A DNA stretch of 64,000 nucleotides, taken from positions 1 through 64,000 of the forward strand of contig REBS01000081.1 of assembly GCA_007692605.1 (NCBI GenBank), written 5' to 3'. The notes under the pieces were generated by a model. It did no database searches, had not been told where the DNA came from, and saw only the letters and a program-made list of their open reading frames with translations. Shown one piece after another: positions 49,049 to 58,308 of this stretch. This stretch comes from Gemmatimonadales bacterium. Lineage in GTDB: Bacteria > Gemmatimonadota > Gemmatimonadetes > Longimicrobiales > Gaopeijiaceae. The first letter of the stretch is position 1. Every line of letters begins with the position of its first letter. The position numbers were made by a program, and so were the translations under genes.

Positions 49049-50272
49049 ATGCCTGTGATGTCCAAATTGAAGGACACACCCAGAGCCGGGAAGCCCTCGT
49101 CAGCAATGTTCGCGCTGGCGCGCGGTGGCGCCGTGCTCCTCCTCCTCCTGCTCGCCGCCTGCGGAACCGAGTACCCGCAGAACTCCCTGAGCCCTCACTC
49201 CGACTTTGCCGAGACGATCCATCAGCTCTACGTGAGCATCTTCTGGTGGACGATGTTCATCCTGGCGGTGGTCTGGGTCCTCCTGGCCTGGGTCGTGGTG
49301 AAATTCCGGGCCCGCGAGGGTGACGAGAAACCTCGACAGATCCGGGGGCATCTCGGACTCGAGATCGGCTGGACCGTCGGACCGGCTCTCATCGTGATCG
49401 CGATCGCGATTCCCACGATTCAGGCGGTGTTCGCCACGCAGCGGCCCGTCTCCGAGGACGCCATGACCGTCGAGGTGACGGGGCACCGATTCTGGTGGGA
49501 GTTCCATTACCCGGAACAGGGCATCACCACCGCCAACGAGCTCGTGCTGCCCGTCGACCGGCCGGTCAACCTGCGTCTGGGTTCGCCCGATGTGATTCAC
49601 TCTTTCTGGGTTCCGAAGCTGGGAGGAAAGCGCGACGCCAACCCGACGGTGGCCGTGCGCGACGGAGAGGAGCCGAAGTACAACTGGCTCTTCTTCACAC
49701 CCCAGGAGACGGGGTACTTCTACGGCCAGTGCGCGGAGTTCTGCGGGGAGTCGCACGCCTTCATGGCCATGCGTGTCCTCGTCGAGACCGAAGAGGACTT
49801 CGAGGCCTGGGCGGATCGCTGGCGAGAGTCTCCGGGGGCGCTGCCTCCGTCGGGTCCCGAGCAGCCGGAAGATGAGACGGAGTTGGAGATGGCCGGGATG
49901 CCCGTGCAGGCCGACGAGCCCGATGAGCTCGAGGTCGGCGACGAGGACCCCCTCGTGGCGATGGGCCGTGACGTGTTCCTGAACCAGGCCACCTGCCTCG
50001 CCTGTCACGCCATCGAGGGCACGAGCGCGCAGGGGGACCGGGGACCGAACCTGACCCTTTTCGGCGAGCGGACCACCCTGGCCTCGGGGATCCTCGAGAA
50101 CAACCCCGAGAATCTGGCCGCGTGGATCAAGGACCCGTGGGCGTTCAAGCCCGCCGCCGCCATGCCCGGCGTCGACTACGACATGCAGGGCACCGCCGGC
50201 TTCTGGCCCGCCACCGAGCTCTCCGATGAGCAGGTACGGGCCGTCTCCGCCTATCTCCTGAGCCTGAAATGA
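49049..50272 (+). CDS. ctaC: cytochrome c oxidase subunit II with fused cytochrome c domain (caa3 type)
   Basis: A 407-residue subunit II. A lipoprotein-type signal (LLLLLLAACGTE) is followed by two membrane helices (about 45-70 and 90-112). The CuA domain has HRFWWEFHYP, IHSFWVPKLGGK and CuA ligands in GQCAEFCGESHAFM. A linker rich in Asp/Glu precedes a cytochrome c domain with heme motif CLACH and Met in AMPGVDY. ATG 49049 is chosen because it leads into the signal; ATG 49058 is an alternative. The first gene of ctaC-D-E-F-G. Confidence 0.95.
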   Translation: MPVMSKLKDTPRAGKPSSAMFALARGGAVLLLLLLAACGTEYPQNSLSPHSDFAETIHQLYVSIFWWTMFILAVVWVLLAWVVVKFRAREGDEKPRQIRGHLGLEIGWTVGPALIVIAIAIPTIQAVFATQRPVSEDAMTVEVTGHRFWWEFHYPEQGITTANELVLPVDRPVNLRLGSPDVIHSFWVPKLGGKRDANPTVAVRDGEEPKYNWLFFTPQETGYFYGQCAEFCGESHAFMAMRVLVETEEDFEAWADRWRESPGALPPSGPEQPEDETELEMAGMPVQADEPDELEVGDEDPLVAMGRDVFLNQATCLACHAIEGTSAQGDRGPNLTLFGERTTLASGILENNPENLAAWIKDPWAFKPAAAMPGVDYDMQGTAGFWPATELSDEQVRAVSAYLLSLK

Positions 50273-50315
50273 GCACTCGGGGCTTTGCGTTCGTCATGAA
50301 CCAGGAAGGAAATCA

Positions 50316-52154
50316 ATGTCGTCGGTAGCGACCCAGCAGGCTGACACCCACTCCGGGGCCCACGAAGAGGAAACGGGGCTCTGGAGCTGGATCACGACGG
50401 TCGATCACAAGCGGATCGCCATCATGTACTTCGTGACCGCCACGATCTTCTTCTTCGTGGGCGGTGTGGAAGCCATGATCATGCGCTTCCAGCTCATGAA
50501 TCCGGAGCAGAGCCTGATCTCGGCTGAGCTGTACAACCAGCTCTTCACGATGCACGGGACCACCATGATCTTCCTGGTGGCCATGCCGATGGCGGTGGCA
50601 TTCTTCAACTACGTGGTGCCGCTCCAGATCGGGGCGCGCGACGTGGCCTTCCCACGATTGAACGCCCTCTCGTACTGGATCTTCCTCTTCGGAGGGCTCT
50701 ACCTGAACGCCTCGTGGCTCTTCGCCGCGGCGCCGAACGCGAGCTGGGTCGGGTACGCCACGCTGACGTCGAGCCAGTTCTCGCCCGGGGTCAATGTGGA
50801 CTTCTGGTTCATCTCGCTCTCGATTCTGGGGATCGCGTCGATCGCGGGAGGAGTGAACTTCATCACGACCATTGTGAACATGCGGGCTCCCGGCATGAAA
50901 CTCATGCGGATGCCCCTGTTCACCTGGATGACCTTCGTCACGAGCTTCCTCCTGATCACGGCGATCCCGGTTATCGCCGTCGCACTGATCTTCCTGGGCT
51001 TCGACCGCCTCTTCGGCACGGTCTTCTTCGACCCCGGAATGGGGGGTGATCCGGTCCTCTGGCAGCACCTGTTCTGGATCTTCGGTCATCCGGAAGTCTA
51101 CATCCTGATCCTGCCCGCCTTCGGGGTGATCTCCGATGTGATTCCGACGTTCTCGAAGAAGCCCCTCTTCGGATATCCGATCGTGGTGTATGCCGGGATC
51201 CTGATCGGCTTCATCGGATGGGGGGTCTGGAGCCACCACATGTTCACCGTGGGGCTCGGGCCGATCGCGGACTCCTTCTTCGTTGCCGCAACGATGATCA
51301 TCGCGATCCCCACCGGGGTGAAGATCTTCAACTGGATCGCGACGATGTGGGGGGGCTCGATACGGTTCACCACCGCCATGCTCTTCTCGATCGGACTCCT
51401 GGCGGTATTCACCGTCGGAGGCCTGTCGGGCATCATGCACGCCTCGGCTCCGGTGAACCTGCAGCAGCACGATACCTACTTCGTGGTTGCGCACTTCCAT
51501 TACGTGATCGTGGGGGGTGCGATGATGGGTCTCTGGGCGGGACTCTACTACTGGTTCCCGAAGGCCTCGGGCCGGTTCCTCAACGAGACGCTCGGCAAGT
51601 GGCACTTCTGGACCACGATGATCGGCTTCAACCTGACCTTCTTCCCGATGCACTTTTCGGGGATGTTCGGAATGCCTCGCCGGATCTACACCTACTCGGC
51701 CGACCTGAACGTCGCGATCTACAATCAGCTCGCGACGATCGGGGCGGTGATCTTCGCCATCTCGGCCGTGATCATGGTGTGGAACCTGGTGCAGAGCTGG
51801 AGGAAGGGAGAGAAGGCCCCGGCGGACCCCTGGGGCGCGCCTCACCTGGAGTGGTCGATCCCGTCGCCCCCGCACCACTACAACTTCCCGGAGCTGCCCA
51901 CGGTGCGGAGCCGGGAGCCGCTCTGGAACGATGGCGAGCGCGAGGAGATCCTGGCGGTCACGATGGGAGAGGCGACCGAAGAGCCCCACATGCCGAACCC
52001 GTCCTACTGGCCGATTCTCCTGGCGGCGTCGATCACCCTCGCCTGGGCACTGGTCATGACCGGAGTCTGGTGGGTCATCGCACTCGGGATCATCCCGGTC
52101 TTCTTCTGCACCCTCATGTGGGGGCTGGAGCCGGCCTTCCCCGAGGATCACTGA
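50316..52154 (+). CDS. ctaD: cytochrome c oxidase subunit I (A1-type heme-copper oxidase)
   Basis: A 612-residue twelve-helix catalytic subunit. HGTTMIFLVAMP carries a heme a ligand. GHPEVYILILPAFG carries a CuB His, the cross-linked Tyr and the Glu that marks A1-type proton routing. WSHHMFTVG gives the other CuB histidines and VAHFHYVIVGG the heme a3/a ligands. The ATG at 50316 follows AGGAAGG-like bases. It reduces oxygen to water while pumping protons and needs heme A from the separately encoded CtaA. Confidence 0.97.
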   Translation: MSSVATQQADTHSGAHEEETGLWSWITTVDHKRIAIMYFVTATIFFFVGGVEAMIMRFQLMNPEQSLISAELYNQLFTMHGTTMIFLVAMPMAVAFFNYVVPLQIGARDVAFPRLNALSYWIFLFGGLYLNASWLFAAAPNASWVGYATLTSSQFSPGVNVDFWFISLSILGIASIAGGVNFITTIVNMRAPGMKLMRMPLFTWMTFVTSFLLITAIPVIAVALIFLGFDRLFGTVFFDPGMGGDPVLWQHLFWIFGHPEVYILILPAFGVISDVIPTFSKKPLFGYPIVVYAGILIGFIGWGVWSHHMFTVGLGPIADSFFVAATMIIAIPTGVKIFNWIATMWGGSIRFTTAMLFSIGLLAVFTVGGLSGIMHASAPVNLQQHDTYFVVAHFHYVIVGGAMMGLWAGLYYWFPKASGRFLNETLGKWHFWTTMIGFNLTFFPMHFSGMFGMPRRIYTYSADLNVAIYNQLATIGAVIFAISAVIMVWNLVQSWRKGEKAPADPWGAPHLEWSIPSPPHHYNFPELPTVRSREPLWNDGEREEILAVTMGEATEEPHMPNPSYWPILLAASITLAWALVMTGVWWVIALGIIPVFFCTLMWGLEPAFPEDH

Positions 52155-52198
52155 ACGACCGATTCGAATCACCGCAAAACCAAGACGCGGACGACGAT

Positions 52199-52789
52199 AT
52201 GGCGCAGGCAGCAGCGGCGGATCATCACGCCACCAATACGGGCATCTCGAACTTCAAGCTGGGATTCTGGACCTTCCTGGCTTCGGAGTGCCTCTTTTTC
52301 GGGACACTGATTTCGACCTATATGGTCTACAAGGGCACGGCCCTCGTGGGACCCTATCCGGCCGAGATCTTCAGCGTGATCACCACGACCGTGAGCACCA
52401 CCGTGCTCCTCTTCTCGTCGCTGGCGATGGTGCTCGCACTCGACGCGGTGCAGAAGGCCAACAAGAAGGCGGCGCTCTGGTGGCTCTTCGCGGTGATCGC
52501 GATGGGAGGCATCTTCCTGGGAATGGAGTTTCAGAGCTACCTGAAGTACATCGACTACGGGCTGACCCTCACCTCGAGCACCTTCGGGTCGTCGTACTAC
52601 GTTCTGACCGGAACCCATAAGGTCCACGTCCTCTTCGGGATGATCTGGATGGGCATCCTGGGCTGGCGGATCTACACGAACCGGATCGGGCCGCCGCAGG
52701 CCGAGCAGGTCGAGGTGGCGGGGCTCTATTGGCACTTCGTCGATATCATCTGGATCGTGATCTTCACCCTGGTCTACCTGATTCCGTAA
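52199..52789 (+). CDS. ctaE: cytochrome c oxidase subunit III
   Basis: A 196-residue COX3 subunit with about five helices, the short bacterial form lacking the first two. KLGFWTFLASECLFFGTLISTY and THKVHVLFGMIWMGILGWR, then AGLYWHFVDIIWIVIF, are diagnostic. ATG 52199 gives MAQAAAADHH. It starts 44 bp after ctaD and 11 bp before ctaF. Confidence 0.95.
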   Translation: MAQAAAADHHATNTGISNFKLGFWTFLASECLFFGTLISTYMVYKGTALVGPYPAEIFSVITTTVSTTVLLFSSLAMVLALDAVQKANKKAALWWLFAVIAMGGIFLGMEFQSYLKYIDYGLTLTSSTFGSSYYVLTGTHKVHVLFGMIWMGILGWRIYTNRIGPPQAEQVEVAGLYWHFVDIIWIVIFTLVYLIP

Positions 52790-52800
52790 GGACCGAACCG

Positions 52801-53145
52801 ATGAGTACCGAACTGCAGGCAACACAGAGCGGAGAGCACAGTCACGACGAAGAGGGCCACGGCTCGGTCGCGATGTACATATGGATCGGGGTGATCCTCG
52901 CCGTACTCACCTTCGTCGAGGTGGCGGTCTTCTACATCGAGGCCTTCGAGGCGGTCGAGGTTCCCATCCTGGTGGTTCTGTCGACGGCCAAGGTGATTCT
53001 CGTGGTCATGTACTTCATGCACCTCAAGATGGAGCACCGGGCCCTGACCGGACTCTTCATGTCGGGCGTGGTGCTCACCGTATTCATGGTCTGCGCCCTG
53101 ATCATTCTCTACCATTTCCTCCCACGCTTCGCCTTCGCCCCGTAG
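52801..53145 (+). CDS. ctaF: cytochrome c oxidase subunit IV-like protein
   Basis: A 114-residue, three-helix protein of the prokaryotic COX4 (PF03626) family: His/Glu-rich N-terminus, YIWIGVILAVLTFVEVAVFY, the STAKVILVVMYFMHLKMEH signature, and a last helix VVLTVFMVCALIILYHFL. It probably stabilises the oxidase complex. Confidence 0.9.
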   Translation: MSTELQATQSGEHSHDEEGHGSVAMYIWIGVILAVLTFVEVAVFYIEAFEAVEVPILVVLSTAKVILVVMYFMHLKMEHRALTGLFMSGVVLTVFMVCALIILYHFLPRFAFAP

Positions 53146-53270
53146 CGACGCGAGGGACGGGTGCTTGCAGCCCGGGTTGAGCTGGGCCCGGACGGGTAGA
53201 GCCGGCCATGGACCCCCCGCCGGGGGCTCCCGGCCATTTGCAGGACTCTCGCGGGAACCTTGCAGGAATC

Positions 53271-54098
53271 ATGGATATTCACGGCTTCGAAGTCTTTCCG
53301 AGCATCCTTGTGGGATGCCTCTACCTGCTCGGGGCCTACGCGATCGCGGTCGGGCCGGCTCGGCGCCGCTTCGGGTGGTCCCGCGAGCCGGTGTCCCGCC
53401 GGAGGGCGCTCTCCTGGACGATCGCCGTCCTCGTGATCTTCTTTTCGCTGAACGGCCCACTCCACGAATGGGCGGACGGGTACCTTTTCAGTGCCCACAT
53501 GGTGCAGCATCTCATCCTGATGCTCCTCATGCCGCCCCTTCTGATCTACGGTCTCCCCCACTGGCTGATCCGGAAGGTGCTCGAAGTCCCCGGGGTGTAT
53601 CGCGCGGCCCGGTTCCTCACCCATCCGGTCGTGGCCTTCGTGTCGTACAACCTGGTGTTCATCTTCTGGCACTTTCCGGAGATGTACAACCTGGCCCTGC
53701 TCGATCACAACGTGCATATCGTGCAGCATCTGAGCTTCATGGCGGTCGCCGTGATGATGTGGTGGCCCATCATGAGTCCGGTCGAGGAACTCCAGCGAAT
53801 TCCGACGGGGCCGCTCCTGATGGGCTGGATCTTCCTCTTCGGGATCCCGGGCACGGTGGTCTCGGCGCTGATCACCCTGTCCAACGAGGTGCTTTACCCC
53901 TTCTACGCCGCCGCACCCCGTATCACGGCGCTTTCCCCGCTCGACGACCAGCGATTGGGGGGGCTGATCATGTGGATTCCGGGGATGCTCGTCTTCTGGG
54001 TGGCCATCACGGTCGTGTTTTTCCGCTGGACCTCGTACGAATACAAGAGTTGGAAGGAAGACCCCGAAGCGCTCCCGACGGGCGAGATCGGGCCATGA
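53271..54098 (+). CDS. ctaG: cytochrome c oxidase assembly factor, CtaG (caa3-type) family
   Basis: A 275-residue membrane protein with about seven helices. NGPLHEWADGYLFSAHMVQH, LLMPPLLIYGLPHWL and HNVHIVQHLSFMAVAVMMWWP show the paired histidines of the Caa3_CtaG family, thought to serve copper insertion. ATG 53271 has AGGA five bases upstream; ATG 53208 would add 21 proline-rich residues. It closes the oxidase operon. Confidence 0.88.
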   Translation: MDIHGFEVFPSILVGCLYLLGAYAIAVGPARRRFGWSREPVSRRRALSWTIAVLVIFFSLNGPLHEWADGYLFSAHMVQHLILMLLMPPLLIYGLPHWLIRKVLEVPGVYRAARFLTHPVVAFVSYNLVFIFWHFPEMYNLALLDHNVHIVQHLSFMAVAVMMWWPIMSPVEELQRIPTGPLLMGWIFLFGIPGTVVSALITLSNEVLYPFYAAAPRITALSPLDDQRLGGLIMWIPGMLVFWVAITVVFFRWTSYEYKSWKEDPEALPTGEIGP

Positions 54099-54138
54099 CG
54101 CGCCTCCTGCGGACCCGTCTCGCGTCGAGTGCGATCCC

Positions 54139-54921
54139 ATGACGGGCCGGCGGGCGCTACTGGTGCTTCTTTCGGGGATGGCGGGCGGTCTTTGCACGCT
54201 GGTCGCCTCGCCCACGAGCGCGGGGGCACAGTCCAACGAATGGAAGGTCGAAGGGGAGCTCGGGGGTGCCATCTTCTTCGGCAATCGGGAGCAGACCCAG
54301 TTCTCGACGCGAATGGTCGTGGAGCGGGCCGATGAGCTCTTCGAGTCCGCTTCGGATTTCCGCTTCAGCTATGGCGTCTCGACCGACTCCGAGGGTGTGC
54401 GCGAGATCAATCGGCGTTCCTGGTCCGCGTCCACCTCGCTCGACTTTCGTCCTGAAGAGCGCTGGCGGCCCTCGGTCTCCGGGCGCATGGAATCCGCGTT
54501 CGAACGGCGGATTGCACTGCGCTACAACGCGGGAGCGGGAATGCGGGTGAGTTGGGACCGGGATCGACGAAACCGCGTCGACTTCTCTCTCTCGATCCTC
54601 GCCGAACGTACCTATGCACGCGAAGGGGGGCGCGGCACCCCCGACGAGGTGAGCCTGGCGCGCTGGTCGTCGAATTTCCGGGTGCGCAGGAGCTACTTCG
54701 ACGACCGATTTAGTTTCGACTCGAACAACACCTACCGACCCGTCTTCGACTCCTTCGGCAACTTCACCCTCTCGTCGAGAAACTCCTTCTCACTCGGGCT
54801 CACCGAGGTGATCGCCCTGCGGTTTTCGGTCTCGACCGAATACGACTCCGGTGCGCTGGACCGAGGGGCCGACACGAACCGGGACGGGCAGGTGCAGATC
54901 ACGATGGTGGCGCGGTTCTGA
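54139..54921 (+). CDS. DUF481-like outer-membrane beta-barrel protein
   Basis: A 260-residue exported protein: signal peptide (LLVLLSGMAGGLCTLVA, cleaved after AGA), then strands typical of DUF481 barrels, with WKVEGELGGAIFFGNREQTQF at the N-terminus and alternating aromatic/basic strands ending in VQITMVARF (terminal Phe). No enzymatic motif is seen. It follows ctaG by 40 bp on the same strand; its stop is adjacent to the convergent phzF stop. Confidence 0.75.
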   Translation: MTGRRALLVLLSGMAGGLCTLVASPTSAGAQSNEWKVEGELGGAIFFGNREQTQFSTRMVVERADELFESASDFRFSYGVSTDSEGVREINRRSWSASTSLDFRPEERWRPSVSGRMESAFERRIALRYNAGAGMRVSWDRDRRNRVDFSLSILAERTYAREGGRGTPDEVSLARWSSNFRVRRSYFDDRFSFDSNNTYRPVFDSFGNFTLSSRNSFSLGLTEVIALRFSVSTEYDSGALDRGADTNRDGQVQITMVARF

Positions 54922-55776
54922 TCAACGGATCCGAATCGTTCCCCGAGCCATCGTTACCGCTTCGCCGACCAGGTGCACTCGATCGCCACGCATCCGGACC
55001 TCGAGTGTGCCCTCCCGCGCAGAGAGTTGACGGGCCCTGAGGGTGTCTCCGAGGCGGGCCGCCCAATGGGGACCCAGGACACAGTGGGCCATTCCCGTGA
55101 CGGGATCCTCGTCGACTCCCACCCAGGGACCGAAGAAGCGGGAGACGAAGTGGGGGCTCTCGGGGGTCGGGTCCCGGACCGCCGCCGTGACCGAAACTCC
55201 GAGCATCCCGACCGGGAGAGGGACCCTTCGAAGGGCGCCGAGGTCGGGGCGGAGCGTTCGCACGTCCTCGACACCGGAGAGCTCGACCACTCCGCATCGG
55301 GCACCGGCGGCGAAGGGGGTCTCCTCGAAACACCCGAGTGCGGTCATCAGTCCCGGTGGGGGAGGGCCGGGAAGAGGGGGGTCGGCGGGAAAATCGAGGC
55401 GAAGCAGGTGCCCATCGGCTTCGGAACTCCCCGCCTCGCGATGAACCGTCAGCTCTCCGGAGGCCGAGAGGAATCGCAGGGCTGAAGGGGCACCGCCCTC
55501 GAAGAGCACGTGGGCGGTGGCAAGGGTCGCGTGACCGCAGAGCGTGACCTCGGTGGTTGGAGTGAACCACCTCAGCGTTCGCACCCCCTCGTCGTTCGGA
55601 GCGGACGGAAACGCCGTCTCGGAGAGGTTGATCTCGGCGGCGATCGCCTGCATGGCTTCCGCGTCGAGCTCCGACTCGCGATCGGGGAGCACGACCGCGG
55701 CGGGATTCCCCGAAAAGGGTCGGCGAGTGAAGGCGTCGACGACCCGGAACTCCCGCCAGTCCTCCCCGGACGTCAT
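54922..55776 (-). CDS. PhzF-family epimerase/isomerase
   Basis: A 284-residue PhzF-fold protein (diaminopimelate-epimerase-like). VVDAFTRRPFSGNPAAVVLP, EINLSETAF with the catalytic Glu, LRWFTPTTEVTLCGHATLA and GVDEDPVTGMAHCVLGP are diagnostic. No phenazine genes occur nearby, so the substrate is unknown. The ATG overlaps the VWA gene stop by 4 nt, so it is translated from the same message. Confidence 0.92.
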   Translation of the reverse strand: MTSGEDWREFRVVDAFTRRPFSGNPAAVVLPDRESELDAEAMQAIAAEINLSETAFPSAPNDEGVRTLRWFTPTTEVTLCGHATLATAHVLFEGGAPSALRFLSASGELTVHREAGSSEADGHLLRLDFPADPPLPGPPPPGLMTALGCFEETPFAAGARCGVVELSGVEDVRTLRPDLGALRRVPLPVGMLGVSVTAAVRDPTPESPHFVSRFFGPWVGVDEDPVTGMAHCVLGPHWAARLGDTLRARQLSAREGTLEVRMRGDRVHLVGEAVTMARGTIRIR

Positions 55777-57068
55777 CGAACGCGCTTCCCTTTCCCGCCT
55801 TTCCCTTTCATGAAGTCCATCATCACGTACTGCCCCAGCGTCATCGTGCTCGTGAAGTACGCTTTCCCCCGCGCGATCTCGGACACCTTTCGCACGAACT
55901 GCACCAGGTACGGGTCCCGGGCCAGCATGAAGGTGTTGATCAGGATCCCGGCCTTCCGACAGGCGGCGACCTCGGAGTAGGTCTCCTTGAGAATACGGGG
56001 GTCCAGGCCCCCGGAATTGGTGTAGACCTGGCCGTCCGGCAGGGTGATCGCCGAGGGCTTCCCGTCGGTGATCATGATGATCTGGCGCATCTCCTTGGCC
56101 TGCGAAAGGAGAATGCGCCGTGCCAGTTCGAGCCCCTCGGCCGTATTCGTGTGGAAGGGCCCGACCTGGGCGCGCCCGAGCCGCGAGAGGGGGATCTCGG
56201 TCGCGCGATCCCCGAAGGTCACCACCCGCAGGGAGTCACCGGGAAACTGGGTGCGGATCAGGTGGGAAAGCGCGAGTCCGACCCGCTTGGCCGGCGAGAA
56301 GCGGTCCTCTCCGTAGAGGATCATGGAATGCGAGATGTCGAGCATCAGGACCGTTGCGCACGACGAGCGGTGCTCGGTCTGATGCACCATGAGGTCCCCG
56401 TAGTGCAGATCCAGGGGAAGCTCGAGTCCCTCGCGCTCGAGCGCATTCTTGAGGGTGCCCGGGATGTCCAGGTTCATGGTGTCCCCGAATTCGTAGGGCT
56501 TGCTCGCGGCTCCCGCCTCGACTCCGGTCGAGAGCTTCGGGGTCTCGTGCACCCCCGGAGATGCCTGACCCATGCCGCCGAGCAGGCTCCGCAGTGCGCG
56601 GTAGCCGAGAAAGTCCATTCCCTTGCGGGTGAGCGAGAAGTCCACGCCTTCTGCGGCCTTCCGGGCTTCCTGGACCTCACCCCCCTTCCCCTCGGCGTCG
56701 AAGCCGACCCCGGAGCCGTCGGTGTCGAGGGTGAGGTAGCCGTCGACGACGAGCTTCTCGACGAGGTCGTTCAAAAGCTCGGCGATCCGTTCGCGGAGCT
56801 CGGCGTCTCCCGGCCCTTCGTCGCTCAACTCCCGAATCATGTCGGGAGTGAGCTGTCCGGTCTCCAGGAGTGCGCGCAGGAGAGCTTCCTTCAGCGACTC
56901 GACCGACGAGGTGTCTTCGTCTCCGGACCATCCCCACCAGGGGTGGAAGTTGGGCCCCCCCGCGAATCCCCCGTCCATGAGGAAGTCGGAGAGGTGCTCG
57001 AGGAGGGCCTCGAGGTTCAGGCGATCGAGAAGACCACCGCGGTATCGGGTGTAGGTCGTGAAACGCAT
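55773..57068 (-). CDS. VWA-domain protein, probable partner of a MoxR-type ATPase
   Basis: A 431-residue soluble protein. The N-terminal 190 residues are helical and charged (DDELLNDLVEKLV-like segments). The VWA domain shows the MIDAS motif: DISHS (D-x-S-x-S), the Thr in FHTNTAEGL, and Asp in MITDGKPS. Such VWA proteins usually work with MoxR/ChlI AAA+ ATPases as metal-inserting or remodelling machines. A matching ATPase lies 3.4 kb away (60513-61970, same strand) with mutY and two usp genes between. It ends in a basic Gly/Lys tail. Confidence 0.85.
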   Translation of the reverse strand: MRFTTYTRYRGGLLDRLNLEALLEHLSDFLMDGGFAGGPNFHPWWGWSGDEDTSSVESLKEALLRALLETGQLTPDMIRELSDEGPGDAELRERIAELLNDLVEKLVVDGYLTLDTDGSGVGFDAEGKGGEVQEARKAAEGVDFSLTRKGMDFLGYRALRSLLGGMGQASPGVHETPKLSTGVEAGAASKPYEFGDTMNLDIPGTLKNALEREGLELPLDLHYGDLMVHQTEHRSSCATVLMLDISHSMILYGEDRFSPAKRVGLALSHLIRTQFPGDSLRVVTFGDRATEIPLSRLGRAQVGPFHTNTAEGLELARRILLSQAKEMRQIIMITDGKPSAITLPDGQVYTNSGGLDPRILKETYSEVAACRKAGILINTFMLARDPYLVQFVRKVSEIARGKAYFTSTMTLGQYVMMDFMKGKGGKGKRVR

Positions 57069-57102
57069 GGAATGGCCGGGGCCGAAGGACTACCTTCCGG
57101 GG

Positions 57103-58269
57103 ATGAGCGAAGCTGCCCAGCCCTGGGACGGGGCCCGGATCCGAGACCTGCGCGCGAGCCTCCTGGCGTTCTTCGATGAACACCAGCGTGAAATGCCGTG
57201 GCGCGAGACGTCGGATCCGTACCGGATCTGGGTGTCTGAGGTCATGCTTCAGCAGACCCGGGTGGAGACCGTCGTGCCCTACTACCGGCGATGGATGGAG
57301 CGGTTCCCAACCGTGCGGACGCTGGCGGAAGCCTCGACCGACGAGGTGCTCCGACACTGGCAGGGGCTCGGGTACTATTCTCGAGCACGGAACCTCCATA
57401 AGGCCGCACGGGAGCTCCAGGCCCACTACGACGGCGCGCTTCCCACCTCGGCTGCCGAGTTGAAGCAGCTCCCCGGTATCGGGGACTACACAGCCGGAGC
57501 AGTGGCCTCGATCGCCTTCGGAAAGGCCGAGCCCGCGGTCGATGGGAATGTGCGGCGGGTTCTGGCGCGACTTCTCGACGAACCGTCGCCGACTGCGGGA
57601 GAACTGCGGCGCTGGGCCTCTGCCCTGGTCGACCCCGAGCGGCCCGGAGACTTCAATCAGGCATTCATGGAGCTCGGTTCGGTGGTCTGCGTACCCCGTT
57701 CTCCCCGGTGTCGAAGCTGTCCCGTCGGCGAGTACTGTCGGGCCCGGCGGGCCGGCACCCAGGAAGAGCGGCCCGCCCCGAAAACGAGAAAGCCGAATCC
57801 TCGGATCGTCGAAGTGGTACTGGTCCTGCGGAGGGGGGAGGATCGGAACTGCGAGGTCTTTCTGCGCCGCCGACCCGCAGATGGACTTCTCGGGGGAATG
57901 TGGGAGTGCCCATCACGCGAGGCGAATGAAGGGCCTGATTCCGGGAGCGAGTTGTGGAAGGCCCAGGTTCGCAGGGCGTTGCAGGGTCTCCTGAACGAGA
58001 TCGGTACGGGATCCGACGGTGTCGACGATCTTGGCGATCCCCGGGCACTGACCTCGGTCGACCACACGTTCTCGCACCGCAGGGTCCACTACCACCCGTT
58101 CGAGGTGGCTGTCAGGCCGGGGCGGATCCTCCGTCCACCCGAAGGATCCGAGGGATACTGTCGCTGGGTACCTCTGCGGGATCGTACCCGGGTCCCGCTA
58201 CCCGTGGCACAGGAGGCGATCCTTCGTGACCTCGAGCTGCGTCTCGCGGCGGGCGCCTCACTTTCGTAG
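57103..58269 (+). CDS. mutY: A/G-specific adenine DNA glycosylase MutY
   Basis: A 388-residue base-excision enzyme removing A from 8-oxoG:A pairs. WVSEVMLQQTRVETVVPYY carries the catalytic Glu, LPGIGDYTAGAVASIAFG is the HhH-GPD motif, AVDGNVRRVLARL carries the catalytic Asp, and CVPRSPRCRSCPVGEYC is the C-x6-C-x2-C-x5-C iron-sulfur site. The C-terminal NUDIX-like 8-oxoG-sensing domain spans about 235-380. ATG 57103 is chosen because upstream starts overlap the divergent VWA gene. Only 34 bp separate the two starts. Confidence 0.95.
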   Translation: MSEAAQPWDGARIRDLRASLLAFFDEHQREMPWRETSDPYRIWVSEVMLQQTRVETVVPYYRRWMERFPTVRTLAEASTDEVLRHWQGLGYYSRARNLHKAARELQAHYDGALPTSAAELKQLPGIGDYTAGAVASIAFGKAEPAVDGNVRRVLARLLDEPSPTAGELRRWASALVDPERPGDFNQAFMELGSVVCVPRSPRCRSCPVGEYCRARRAGTQEERPAPKTRKPNPRIVEVVLVLRRGEDRNCEVFLRRRPADGLLGGMWECPSREANEGPDSGSELWKAQVRRALQGLLNEIGTGSDGVDDLGDPRALTSVDHTFSHRRVHYHPFEVAVRPGRILRPPEGSEGYCRWVPLRDRTRVPLPVAQEAILRDLELRLAAGASLS

Positions 58270-58308
58270 ATTCAACGGACCACGCCAAACAACCTTCGGA
58301 GGCCCGAC